DNA of 64,000 nt, from NCBI RefSeq assembly GCF_900172365.1, contig NZ_FWFJ01000009.1:1-64000 (forward strand). The letters run 5' to 3'. The position numbers and the translations under genes were made by a program. The DNA is from Roseovarius gaetbuli. Lineage in GTDB: Bacteria; Pseudomonadota; Alphaproteobacteria; Rhodobacterales; Rhodobacteraceae. How positions within the stretch are numbered: position 1 is the first letter of the stretch; each line of letters starts with the position of its first letter. Positions 1-8,343 of the stretch are shown here, piece by piece. The notes under the pieces are model-generated. The model was given only the letters and a program-made list of their open reading frames with translations. It had not been told where the DNA came from and ran no database searches.

Positions 1-244
1 CCTCCGCAAACTGGCCAAGATCCTTCCTGCACCGCAGCAAACGCGCAAAGCCTGATAGAAAAGGCGCTCGCGCTCTGTTCAGAACCACACTTTCTGCAAC
101 AGCAACACGTTGTTTTTCCACAGAATCGGCTCAGCGCGGTCGTTCGCTGCGGGATGCGCCAACGTTCGCTTTGCCGCTATTCATCAGTTTTTTGATTTTA
201 TAGGTCCAGAGCCCAACAGACGCCATTGTCGGATTGGTTCGAAG
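1..244. other. Gene-free left edge, possibly IS-flanking sequence
   Basis: I see no credible coding region here: open frames are short and have no ribosome binding site or family resemblance. The sequence around 110-135, read on the minus strand, recalls the outer end and flank of insertion sequences common in Rhodobacterales, but no transposase lies in the window. This is a memory-based impression. The stretch lies just downstream of a truncated nuclease gene, which suits a break caused by insertion or deletion. Confidence 0.25.
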
Positions 245-781
245 TCAGCGTCTTCCATTCGCGTTTATGTGATCTTGAGCCCAGGGCATGCATTGTTTGG
301 CTGCCACCCAGCCCCCTCCGCGCCCCCCAGTTTCACCCCAGAAATCTGTGGCCCTATAATCAACCTCAGCGATCTCAAAGTCACTTAGCATAAACCGTAC
401 AACTGGTTTTTCCTGATGTTTGCAGGTGCGGATGGCATTTGCACTCATTAAGTCAGTCGAGGTTACAAGCAGTCGCTTATTGATAATTGAGCGATTGCTC
501 TCACTCAGGAATGTATCCATGTCCTTCTTGGAAACGGGGTATTTGCTGTCATAGCATTTGGCCTGAACAGCCCAGATGTCTCCGTTCTTATGCTCAAAGA
601 CCAAGTTGATGCCGGTATCGGGTCCCCACTTTTCAGGCCAATCGTTCCAAAGCCAGACACTCTTAACCTGTGTTGACCATTCTGGGTCATTCTGCAGGAA
701 CCACTTGACGAACAGCTCGAAGGCTCTGCCATCATTTCCATCTCGTTGGATTGACGCAATAAAGCTGGAAAACCTCGTCAC
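245..781 (-). pseudogene. Truncated Mrr-like (type ISP) restriction nuclease N-domain
   Basis: The conserved part matches the N-terminal PD-(D/E)xK nuclease domain of large helicase-type (type ISP) restriction enzymes. Reading from a GTG at 781 with an AGGA about seven bases upstream, it has VWLWNDWPE at about 42-50, GPDTGINLV at 53-61 (Asp55 a likely metal ligand), QAK at 73-75, and FLSES then RLLVTSTD at about 91-110. The match fades after residue 146 and a Gly/Arg-rich tail unlike the family runs to the stop. Family members exceed 1,000 residues with helicase and methyltransferase parts, all missing here. A longer frame opens at 871 but its extra N-terminus looks non-native. Probably a remnant; a stand-alone nuclease cannot be excluded. 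Confidence 0.6.
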
Positions 782-1015
782 ACAATTGTCCTGTCGGCCA
801 CTGCAATAGATCACAGGGTAAAAACAGACCACAGTGATGCAATGGGGATTGTTGTTTATCGATGGGGGCAATTGGGTTCAGTCAATAATTAGGTGACACC
901 ATTAGAGCGTTTAGCTGAACTTAAGGCTATCGCTTCAGCCCGAGCTACAGCTGGCTGAGTTGTAGCGACCCTCCTCACATCCACCTCCTCCATAAACGAC
1001 ATCAAGGACAAGCTC
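782..1015. promoter_or_regulatory. Divergent intergenic region
   Basis: This spacer separates the minus-strand nuclease fragment from the plus-strand ATPase gene, so it should hold both promoters. I could not pick -35/-10 boxes with confidence. An AAGGA at 1004-1008 gives the ATPase gene a ribosome binding site seven bases before its ATG. Confidence 0.35.
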
Positions 1016-2908
1016 ATGGCACAAGCATCTGCTTTAGCCATCGGGTCGGCCTGTGCTTTGCGGCATGAGTCCGTCTCGGTGGTACAAACACCATTAAGAC
1101 CTCTTTATAGACATTGTACTAGCAACCGCTCAGGCGACTTGGCTGACGCGACGACCTCATCCTTGTTTGCTGTATTGAAGCAGCGTGGTGGTGGTCTGCT
1201 CCATCAGGATACCGCTATAGCCCTGCGTGAACTGGTCGCTACGATGAAAGCTATAGCTGATGGGTCAGCTGATCCCTGCTTCTACCTATCAAGCCTTGAT
1301 CCCGGTGTGGGTAAGACCACGACGCTGATCCGCTTTGTCACTGAACTCCTGGGGTCTGAACAGCATGAAGGCGTGGCTGTATTGCTCTGCTTCTCGCGGC
1401 TGGAGGAGATAGCTCGGCTGGTTGAGGAGATGGGTCTTGATGAGGCTGACTACGCAGTCCTGACGTCGGACGATGAGGCCAATCGGCTGAGTTCCACCCT
1501 GCCCAGCGAAGCTCGTGTCTTGTTCACTACGCACTCCATGGTCATGAGCCGTTGTCGTGGTCATCGCTTCAGTGACGTTGAGGTTTTCCACTATCTAGGC
1601 GAGGTTCGCGCTGTCCGGATATGGGATGAGGCGATGCTGCCCGGCGAGGTGGTCTCTCTCAACACGGACCAGCTTGCTGCCCTGCGTGAGCCTCTGCGGC
1701 TATCGCATCCGGCATTGGCACAGATGGTTGAAGAGCTGGAACTGGCGCTTAAAGCATCGGATGGTAGCGGAACCTACGACTGGCCTGATGTCGAAGACGC
1801 CACAGGGATCGCCTTACGGTCAGCTCGGCAGGGTCTGGAGCAGCGACAAGCTTCCTACCTCGAGGGCCTGTATGCCTTGTCAGGACGATGTGTTCTCCTG
1901 CGCAGGCCCCACAACGCTACCAAGGTCATCACTGCGCTCGACAGCCGAGACGCAATACCAGACGACTTTGCCCCGGTTGTGATCCTCGACGCCTCAGGCC
2001 GTGTTCGTTCGACCTACAGCCAATGGGAAAAGCATAAAGGTAACTTGGTCAGATTGCCTTCAGCGGTCAGGAGCTATCGTAACCTCACCGTCCATGTCAT
2101 GGACAAGGGTTCAGGTAAAACCACATGGACGCAGAACGGTAACGCTCTGGCTCGTGAAGTCGCCATAAAGATCGACAGTAAGCCTGATGAAGAATGGCTG
2201 GTCATCTATCATAAGGGCGTCAACGGTGGGGCGATCCCGGATCAGGTGATGGGACTGCTCAGTTCAGACCCAAGCCGTGTCCACTTCCTCAACTGGGGCA
2301 AGCATCAGGGAACGAATAAATTCCGGCATATCCAGAACGTCATCTTGGCTGGCATGAACAACCATCCGGAAACGGATTATGAGATGAAGGCGAGGCACTA
2401 CAGCGGCATCCCAAACGACCATGACGTCCCCAAGGCCCTCGTCGACGACATGCAGGCAGGTGAACACATGCACCACATCCTGCAGGCCCTGTGCCGTTCA
2501 GCGGTCAGACAGGGCAATGGCTCCGATTGCTCCCCCTGCAACGCTTACATCATCGCCCCGAAGCGCTCTGGCATCCGTGCTTTCCTCACCGAAGTGTTCC
2601 CCGGCTGCACCGTCAGCACATGGCTGCCTACCGAGAAGAAGCCAAAGGGAAAGGTCCAGCAAGCGCTTCTCTTCGTCGAGATGCACTTCAAGGATTGCCC
2701 CGATGAGGTCTTGTTGTTCACAAAGCTACAGTCAGAACTCGAGATCACCAACGCTTCCAACTTCCGCAATCGCATCCGCCACCACGAGGACTTCAAAGCT
2801 GGACTGGAGGCTCTGGGGGTCGAAGAGGTCACCGTGGGTAACCGCCATCACCGCAACGCATTTGCTAGGAAGCCTATGCCCTTCGGTCCCGTTGCAGGTG
2901 CGAGCTAA
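1016..2908 (+). CDS. Large P-loop ATPase, SF2-helicase-like, unknown family
   Basis: I do not recognise a named family for this 630-residue protein. A Walker A loop is clear at 95-102 (DPGVGKTT). A Walker B-like WDEAM follows at 203-207, and SF2-like elements appear later: NWGKHQGTNKF at 426-436 resembles motif V and ALCRSAVRQG at 491-500 resembles the arginine-bearing motif VI. A second GSGKTT stands at 365-370, which is unusual for a helicase. No signal peptide or membrane segment is visible, so it is probably cytoplasmic. It is divergent from a truncated restriction nuclease and separate from the metabolic genes that follow, so it looks like accessory cargo. A nucleic-acid translocase or a defence or phage-derived helicase is an inference. 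Confidence 0.7.
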   Translation: MAQASALAIGSACALRHESVSVVQTPLRPLYRHCTSNRSGDLADATTSSLFAVLKQRGGGLLHQDTAIALRELVATMKAIADGSADPCFYLSSLDPGVGKTTTLIRFVTELLGSEQHEGVAVLLCFSRLEEIARLVEEMGLDEADYAVLTSDDEANRLSSTLPSEARVLFTTHSMVMSRCRGHRFSDVEVFHYLGEVRAVRIWDEAMLPGEVVSLNTDQLAALREPLRLSHPALAQMVEELELALKASDGSGTYDWPDVEDATGIALRSARQGLEQRQASYLEGLYALSGRCVLLRRPHNATKVITALDSRDAIPDDFAPVVILDASGRVRSTYSQWEKHKGNLVRLPSAVRSYRNLTVHVMDKGSGKTTWTQNGNALAREVAIKIDSKPDEEWLVIYHKGVNGGAIPDQVMGLLSSDPSRVHFLNWGKHQGTNKFRHIQNVILAGMNNHPETDYEMKARHYSGIPNDHDVPKALVDDMQAGEHMHHILQALCRSAVRQGNGSDCSPCNAYIIAPKRSGIRAFLTEVFPGCTVSTWLPTEKKPKGKVQQALLFVEMHFKDCPDEVLLFTKLQSELEITNASNFRNRIRHHEDFKAGLEALGVEEVTVGNRHHRNAFARKPMPFGPVAGAS

Positions 2909-3209
2909 ATCGCTGATGTTTAGACCAAAGAAATGTGAGCGCCTTACTAATATGTAGGGCGTTCGCGTTACCCCCCTAGCCCCTACCGCGACTGTAAAAC
3001 AAGAAGCTTCATCAGATGCTGTGAGCTGGCGCGTGACGCTTGCTATCCCCTCCCACAAGCCCACACGCCTCAGCAGGGGCAACCGAAGCCTGAGAGTCCT
3101 CCCAGCGCCTCAGCCATACCGTAGACCAGAGCGTAGACCATTTGGTTCCTGTTGACTGCAGCTCACCACCTCGGATAATCCTTGTTTTGCTGGAGTTGCC
3201 AGCTGAAGC
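2909..3209. other. Non-coding spacer after the ATPase gene
   Basis: No gene is supported here. The short open frames on either strand lack ribosome binding sites and family resemblance. A small direct repeat (GTAGACCA, twice, near 3121-3140) is visible. With the hairpin and terminator that follow, this looks like the boundary between the accessory segment and the TRAP operon. Confidence 0.4.
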
Positions 3210-3249
3210 GGTGCCTGTAGGAGGAGCTGAACTACTTCTCCTGGGCACC
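3210..3249 (+). other. Strong hairpin, candidate small-RNA element
   Basis: GGTGCC (3210-3215) pairs with GGCACC (3244-3249), and AGGAGGAG (3219-3226) pairs with CTTCTCCT (3235-3242) with one G-T pair. The loop is eight bases and a small asymmetric internal loop separates the two stems. About 25 bases downstream is a good intrinsic terminator. Structure plus terminator with no reading frame suggests the 3' part of a small RNA; no promoter was identified. Confidence 0.3.
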
Positions 3250-3273
3250 AATTCACCGGACGCGGTTCGGATC

Positions 3274-3306
3274 AAGGCGCCACGGTTGTGGTGCCTTTGG
3301 TTTTTT
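3274..3306 (+). terminator. Rho-independent terminator
   Basis: AAGGCGCCAC (3274-3283) pairs with GTGGTGCCTT (3288-3297), ten base pairs with one G-T pair and a GGTT tetraloop. TGG and then six T residues (3301-3306) follow. It could end the ATPase transcript or a small RNA upstream. Confidence 0.75.
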
Positions 3307-3625
3307 AAGAGGTTTGTGTGGGGATGAATCCGGGGCGCCAGGCGCCGGATGCGACCGCAAGGATGAAATCCCAATATCTTTATATTCCCCGCCCAAATGA
3401 CGGTTTTTCCTTGATTTAGGGCTTTTTTTGGCGGCTAATTTCGACAGTTGCGCAAAAAAACGCCAATTTGGTCAAATATTCTTACCAGAACGCTTGTCTT
3501 TGATCCCATAACCAGTAACATCGCGCGGGTGTGGTGGACCGCCTGACGTCGAATCGCTTTTGCGGTTCGTAAGGTTCGCCATCAAAAATGCGATTATTCG
3601 CAAAGGAATGTAATGGGAGGAAACC
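3307..3625 (+). promoter_or_regulatory. Upstream region of the TRAP operon with palindrome
   Basis: This 319-base stretch contains no gene and is AT-richer than its surroundings. At 3466-3477 lies ATTTGGTCAAAT, whose arms ATTTG/CAAAT are self-complementary. The same TTTGGTC core recurs upstream of other units in this region. A ribosome binding site (GGGAGG, about 3615-3620) precedes the ATG at 3626. The palindrome is a reasonable operator candidate; which regulator binds is unknown. Confidence 0.4.
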
Positions 3626-4753
3626 ATGACAGATAAGGCAAAATTGGACCGGCGCTCGTTTTTGCAGCGCGCGGCCTTTGCCGGGACCGCTGCAGCAGGC
3701 ACGCTGGCAGCACCGGCAGTATTGGCGCAAGCGCCGATCGTTCTCAAAATGCAAACATCCTGGGGTGCGGGCAACATCTGGCAAGAATTCGCACAGGATT
3801 ATGCCGATCGCGTCGAAGCAATGTCCGGCGGCCGTTTGAAAATCGATGTTCTGCCCGCAGGCGCGGTTGTTGCGGCGTTCCAGGTTCTGGACGCGGTGAA
3901 CGACGGTGTTCTGGACATGGCGCACTCTGTGCCGGTCTACTGGTACGGCAAGAACAAAGCGGCGTCGCTCTTTGGCACCGGCCCTGTCTTCGGCGGTTCC
4001 GCCACGACAATGCTGTCATGGTTCTATGAAGGTGGCGGTAAGGCCCTTTATGACGAGCTGACACAGGACATCCTCGGGATGGACGTTGACGGCTACATGG
4101 GCTTCCCGATGTTCGCTCAGCCCTTTGGCTGGTTCAAAGAAGAAGTGAACACCGTCGACGACCTGAACGGCTTCAAGTACCGGACCGTTGGTCTGGCGGC
4201 TGACCTTCTGCAGTCGATGGGCATGTCCGTTGCTCAGCTTCCGGGCGGCGAAATCGTTCCCGCGATGGAGCGTGGCGTGATCGACGCGTTCGAATTCAAC
4301 AACCCGTCGTCGGATAAAGACTTTGGCGCGCATGACGTTGCCAAAAACTATTATCTGTCGTCCTATCACCAGGCGTCGGAAAGCTTTGAATTCCTGTTCA
4401 ACCGCCTGACGATGGAAGATATCGGCCCCGATCTGGCCGCGATCCTCAAATACGGCGTTGAAGCGGCTTCGACAGCGAACACCGCCAAGGCGATGCGTCG
4501 CTATTCTTCGGACCTCAAGTGGCTGCAGGAAGAGGCCGGTGTAAACGTGCACCGTACCTCGGAAAACATTCTTGCCGGTCAGCTCAAGGCCTGGGACGAA
4601 CTGATCCCGCAGCTTGAAGAAGATCCGTTCATGAAAAAGACCCTCGACAGCCAGCGCGCCTGGGTCGAGCAAGTCACCTACTACGAGATCATGAACGCGC
4701 CGGATTATGCGCTTGCGTATAACCACTACTTCCCCGGTAAACTCAAAATGTGA
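3626..4753 (+). CDS. dctP: TRAP transporter solute-binding protein (DctP family)
   Basis: Periplasmic solute-binding component of a tripartite ATP-independent transporter, 375 residues. The N-terminus carries a twin-arginine signal: DRRSFLQ at about 9-15, a hydrophobic Ala/Gly stretch, and a likely cleavage site after PAVLA. The mature part has the family fold signatures, such as the FKYRTVG segment at about 184-190 and the EFNN region. Binding proteins with Tat signals of this type often take keto or hydroxy acids, but the ligand cannot be read from the sequence. It is followed by a strong hairpin and then both permease subunits. A GGGAGG ribosome binding site supports the start. Confidence 0.93.
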   Translation: MTDKAKLDRRSFLQRAAFAGTAAAGTLAAPAVLAQAPIVLKMQTSWGAGNIWQEFAQDYADRVEAMSGGRLKIDVLPAGAVVAAFQVLDAVNDGVLDMAHSVPVYWYGKNKAASLFGTGPVFGGSATTMLSWFYEGGGKALYDELTQDILGMDVDGYMGFPMFAQPFGWFKEEVNTVDDLNGFKYRTVGLAADLLQSMGMSVAQLPGGEIVPAMERGVIDAFEFNNPSSDKDFGAHDVAKNYYLSSYHQASESFEFLFNRLTMEDIGPDLAAILKYGVEAASTANTAKAMRRYSSDLKWLQEEAGVNVHRTSENILAGQLKAWDELIPQLEEDPFMKKTLDSQRAWVEQVTYYEIMNAPDYALAYNHYFPGKLKM

Positions 4754-4780
4754 TCTCAGAGTAAAATCTGACTTGATACA

Positions 4781-4813
4781 GGCCCCGGCGACACATACGC
4801 CGGGGCCGCTTTT
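4781..4813 (+). terminator. Intercistronic terminator/attenuator between dctP and dctQ
   Basis: GGCCCCGGCG (4781-4790) pairs perfectly with CGCCGGGGCC (4798-4807) around a seven-base loop, followed by GCTTTT. Hairpins in this position commonly lower permease expression relative to the binding protein by partial termination or by protecting the upstream message. The genes on both sides share a strand, so attenuation rather than a complete stop is likely. Confidence 0.75.
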
Positions 4814-4832
4814 CAACTGAAAGGGGGCTCGT

Positions 4833-5417
4833 ATGATTAGTTTCATACGTTTTGCCGACGACCTGTCGGCCTGGTTTGGCAAATCCTTTGCCTGGCTCAT
4901 CGTCCTGATGGCCGTTGGCACCGGATACGAAGTTGTCGTCCGCTATATCTTTAACAATCCGACGGCCTGGGCGCTTGACGTATCGTTCATCATGTATGGC
5001 ACGCTGTTCATGATGGGTGGGGCCTATACCCTTTCACGGGGCGGGCATGTCCGGGGCGACTTTCTGTATCGTCTTTGGCAGCCGCGCAATCAGGCGAAGA
5101 TCGATTTCGTGCTCTACATCATCTTCTTCTTTCCCGGCGTGATCGCACTGGTTCTCGCAGGATGGAAATACGCCGCGCGGTCCTGGTCTTATGGCGAGGT
5201 CTCGGTCAACAGCCCTGCTGGCGTGCCGATCTATCAATTCAAGACCGTGATCGTTGTCGCCGGTCTTTTGCTGTTCATTCAGGGCATCGCCCAGGTTTGC
5301 CGCTGCATTCACTGCATGCGCACCAATGAATGGCTTCCCGCCGATGAAGACGTCTTTGAGACCGAAGACCTGCTGATGCAAAAGGCCTCAGAGGCCGAGA
5401 AGGATGCACATCCATGA
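4833..5417 (+). CDS. dctQ: TRAP transporter small permease (DctQ family)
   Basis: Small membrane subunit of the TRAP transporter, 194 residues, with about four hydrophobic segments (roughly residues 15-35, 48-70, 90-112 and 130-155). It pairs with DctM to form the sodium- or proton-driven permease. Its stop overlaps the dctM start by four bases, indicating translational coupling. The acidic C-terminal tail is cytoplasmic in the usual topology. AAGGGGG precedes the ATG. Confidence 0.9.
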   Translation: MISFIRFADDLSAWFGKSFAWLIVLMAVGTGYEVVVRYIFNNPTAWALDVSFIMYGTLFMMGGAYTLSRGGHVRGDFLYRLWQPRNQAKIDFVLYIIFFFPGVIALVLAGWKYAARSWSYGEVSVNSPAGVPIYQFKTVIVVAGLLLFIQGIAQVCRCIHCMRTNEWLPADEDVFETEDLLMQKASEAEKDAHP

Positions 5418-6832
5418 CCGATCCCCAAATCGCCCTGATGATGCTGGGCCTGTTCATCATCTTCGTGTTTCTGGGCTTTCCAATTGCCTTTACGCTGATG
5501 GCCATGGGCATCGGCTTTGGCTATTACGCCTATTTTGACGCGCGCCGTATGTGGCGCAGCTTTGACCGGATGGCCGACGATACCGGCTGGCTTGATTCCA
5601 CAGGCCTCTGGATAGAGGGGTTATTCAATAACCGAATATTCGATTTGTTCGTGAACCAGACGTTCACGGTCATGTCGAATGAGGTTCTGACCGCCGTTCC
5701 GCTGTTCCTGTTCATGGGTTATATCGTCGAGCGCGCCAATATCGTTGACCGGCTGTTTTCGACGCTGAATATCGCGGCCAAGAACATGCCCGGCTCGATG
5801 GGTGTTGCGGCGCTCATCACCTGTGCGCTGTTCGCCACCGCGACGGGCATTGTGGGCGCGGTTGTGACCCTGATGGGTCTGCTGGCTCTGCCGGCGATGC
5901 TCAAGGCGCGCTATGATCCGTCATTCGCCAGCGGCATTATCTGTGCGGGTGGTACGCTTGGTATCCTTATCCCGCCGTCGATCATGCTTATCGTCTATGC
6001 GGCGGCCTCGAACGTGTCGATTGTCCGTCTTTACGCGGCTGCGCTTTTGCCGGGCCTGACGCTGGTGACGCTTTATCTTGTCTACGTCATCGGCCGCTCC
6101 ATCCTTCAGCCCTCGGTCGCGCCGCGCCCGACCGCCGAAGAAGTGCCGGACGTGCCGAAGGGTAAGCTGTTCCTGCTGATCCTGACATCGCTTGTACCGC
6201 TGGCCTTTCTTATCCTTGCTGTGCTTGGCTCGATCCTGTTTGGTCTTGCCACCCCAAGCGAGGCGGCCTCGATCGGTGCATTGGGCGGGATCTTCCTTGC
6301 CTTTGTCTATCGTGCGATGACATGGCAGAGGATGCGCGAAAGCGTCTACCTGACCGTGCGGACCACCGCGATGGTGTGCTGGCTTTTTGTTGGCTCTTAC
6401 ACCTTCTCGGCGGTGTTCTCTTACCTCGGTGGCGAACATCTGATTTCTGATTTCGTTCAGGGTCTGAACCTTAGCCCGCTGATGTTCCTGCTGCTTGCGC
6501 AGCTGATCATCTTCCTTCTGGGCTGGCCGCTGGAATGGTCCGAGATCATCATCATCTTCGTGCCGATCTTCCTGCCGCTGCTGGCGTTCTTTCAGATCGA
6601 CCCGCTGTTCTTTGGCATTCTGGTCGCGCTTAACCTTCAGACCAGCTTTCTAACGCCACCAATGGCAATGTCGGCTTACTATCTGAAAGGCATCGCGCCA
6701 CCGGAAATCAAGCTGACCCAGATCTTTCGGGGGGTTATGCCCTTCCTGGTCTGTGTCTTCATAGCCATGGCGATGATGTACATCTTCCCGCAGATCGTCT
6801 TTTATCTGCCGGAGCTGATGTATGGCAAATAA
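5414..6832 (+). CDS. dctM: TRAP transporter large permease (DctM family)
   Basis: Large permease subunit, 472 residues, highly hydrophobic with about twelve membrane spans. The family pattern is visible: a conserved FMGYIVERA loop, the glycine-rich GGTLGILIPPS helix-hairpin near residues 177-187, and ATPSEAAS near 279-286. It follows dctQ with a four-base overlap and itself overlaps the amidase start by eleven bases. That coupling suggests the imported solute or a product is an amide or amide-derived compound. Length is slightly above the common 425-440 because of an extra segment near residues 35-70. Confidence 0.93.
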   Translation: MTDPQIALMMLGLFIIFVFLGFPIAFTLMAMGIGFGYYAYFDARRMWRSFDRMADDTGWLDSTGLWIEGLFNNRIFDLFVNQTFTVMSNEVLTAVPLFLFMGYIVERANIVDRLFSTLNIAAKNMPGSMGVAALITCALFATATGIVGAVVTLMGLLALPAMLKARYDPSFASGIICAGGTLGILIPPSIMLIVYAAASNVSIVRLYAAALLPGLTLVTLYLVYVIGRSILQPSVAPRPTAEEVPDVPKGKLFLLILTSLVPLAFLILAVLGSILFGLATPSEAASIGALGGIFLAFVYRAMTWQRMRESVYLTVRTTAMVCWLFVGSYTFSAVFSYLGGEHLISDFVQGLNLSPLMFLLLAQLIIFLLGWPLEWSEIIIIFVPIFLPLLAFFQIDPLFFGILVALNLQTSFLTPPMAMSAYYLKGIAPPEIKLTQIFRGVMPFLVCVFIAMAMMYIFPQIVFYLPELMYGK

Positions 6833-8168
6833 GGCCGATATCCTGATGCTGGACGCTTGCACCCTTCGCGAGCGTCTGGCGACCGGCGCGCTTACTGCGC
6901 TGGAGGTGGTCGAGGCCTCGATCGAACGGATCGAGGCCCGCGAACCCGAGGTTCACGCCTGGGCGTGGTTTGACCCGGAATTTGCCCGCCACCAGGCGCG
7001 CCAACTGGATATCCACCGCCAGACCGGGCGCGCCATCGGCCCGCTGCACGGGTTGCCGGTGGCGTTGAAAGACATCATCGACACCGCCAAGATCCCGACC
7101 GAAAACGGCTGTGAGCTTGATAGAGGCCGGGTGCCGATCAAAGACGCCGCTATCGTCGAGAAACTAAAGACGGCCGGCGCGATCATCATGGGCAAGACGG
7201 TCACCACCGAGCTTGCCTTTATGCAGGCCGGACCGACCTGCAACCCGCATAACCTTGCGCATACACCGGGCGGCTCGTCTTCGGGGTCTGCTGCGGCGGT
7301 CGCCGATGGCATGGTGCCGCTGGCGGTTGGCACGCAAACCGGCGGCTCGGTCATTCGACCGGCATCTTATTGCGGCATCACCGGGTTCAAGCCAAGCTTT
7401 GGCGCGATCCCGCGCACCGGCGTTCTGATGCAGTCGCCAACGCTCGACACGGTCGGCGTTTTCGCACGTACCCCCGCCGATGCCGCCCTGATCGCCGAGG
7501 TGCTGTTTGGCTATGACGAGGCCGATTCAGCCACCCGCCCCGAACCGACGCCAGCCTTGCTAGACATCGCCAGATCGGAACCGCCGATCAAACCGATCTT
7601 TGCCTTTGTGAAGCCCCCCGGTTGGGACGATGCCGACCCGCAACTTCACGCCGCCTTTGCCGAATTGGCCGAGGCGCTTGGGGATCGGATGTTCGAGGTT
7701 GACCTGCCGGCCCCCTTTGGCGATGCCGCCATGCTGCGCGAGCGGGTGAACTTTGCCGAAATGGCGCGCTATTATTATAGCTATGGCAAAAAAGGCTCTG
7801 ACCGTCTTGGCCCGCTCACCCTTGAGGCACTCAGCAAAGGCAATGCCATTCTGGCGCGCGATTATCTCGCGGCGCTTGATTGGGGCGATGTGCTTTATGC
7901 CGGTCTTGATGAGATTTTTGATCGCTGCGATGCGATCATCTGCCCCGCCGCCATGGGCACCGCGCCCGAGGGGCTTGAGTTCACCGGAAGCGCGCTTTTC
8001 AACGGGCTTTGGACATTCGTGGGCGCGCCCGCGATCACGATCCCCGCGTTTACGGCCGAAAATGGTCTTCCCATGGGGGTTCAACTGGTCGCGGCGCGTG
8101 GCAATGATGCGCGGCTTTTACGTAATGCAAACTGGTTCCAAGGCTGGCTTACCGATGCCGGCGCTTAA
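6822..8168 (+). CDS. Amidase (amidase-signature family)
   Basis: Cytoplasmic hydrolase of the amidase-signature family, 448 residues. The Ser-cisSer-Lys triad is intact: Lys83 in VALKDI, the serines of GGSSSGS at 150-156, and the nucleophile Ser176 in TGGSV. This family splits amides to carboxylate and ammonia and includes GatA; a stand-alone copy in a transport operon is more likely catabolic than tRNA-directed. It overlaps dctM, so it should be made together with the importer. The substrate is not evident. A 52-residue membrane protein follows after 15 bases. Confidence 0.88.
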   Translation: MANKADILMLDACTLRERLATGALTALEVVEASIERIEAREPEVHAWAWFDPEFARHQARQLDIHRQTGRAIGPLHGLPVALKDIIDTAKIPTENGCELDRGRVPIKDAAIVEKLKTAGAIIMGKTVTTELAFMQAGPTCNPHNLAHTPGGSSSGSAAAVADGMVPLAVGTQTGGSVIRPASYCGITGFKPSFGAIPRTGVLMQSPTLDTVGVFARTPADAALIAEVLFGYDEADSATRPEPTPALLDIARSEPPIKPIFAFVKPPGWDDADPQLHAAFAELAEALGDRMFEVDLPAPFGDAAMLRERVNFAEMARYYYSYGKKGSDRLGPLTLEALSKGNAILARDYLAALDWGDVLYAGLDEIFDRCDAIICPAAMGTAPEGLEFTGSALFNGLWTFVGAPAITIPAFTAENGLPMGVQLVAARGNDARLLRNANWFQGWLTDAGA

Positions 8169-8183
8169 CGAAAGGACAGACAC

Positions 8184-8342
8184 ATGAACAGATTCCTTGC
8201 CCTCTTCGCTTTTGCGGTTTTCGCAGGATTTCTTTACATCCTGGCCAGCAAGATCGGCGAGTTTGACCTCTGGGTGGTGACCATCTTTACGGTTTGTCTT
8301 GCTGCCTATGACTTCCTGACATCCAGCAAGAACAAAAGCTAA
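8184..8342 (+). CDS. Small two-helix membrane protein, unknown
   Basis: A 52-residue open frame sits between the amidase stop and the dehydrogenase start. AAAGGA is seven bases before its ATG and it ends one base before the next ATG. The product starts MNRFLALFAF and has two hydrophobic stretches (about 4-21 and 30-44), then a short charged tail SSKNKS. Tight packing, ribosome binding site and clean hydrophobicity argue for a real gene. I know no family for it. A role as a small subunit of the neighbouring transporter or as a membrane regulator would be inference only. Confidence 0.65.
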   Translation: MNRFLALFAFAVFAGFLYILASKIGEFDLWVVTIFTVCLAAYDFLTSSKNKS

Positions 8343-8343
8343 T

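Noticed and set aside
3260..3285. GGTTCGGATC followed by GCGCCA looks like a tRNA T-arm and 3' end
   Set aside because: The conserved A of the T-loop is replaced by G, no matching acceptor 5' strand or D-arm exists upstream, and the bases form a better terminator stem.
3012..3374. 120-residue minus-strand frame over the hairpin and terminator
   Set aside because: It reads through two RNA structures, has no ribosome binding site and resembles no family.
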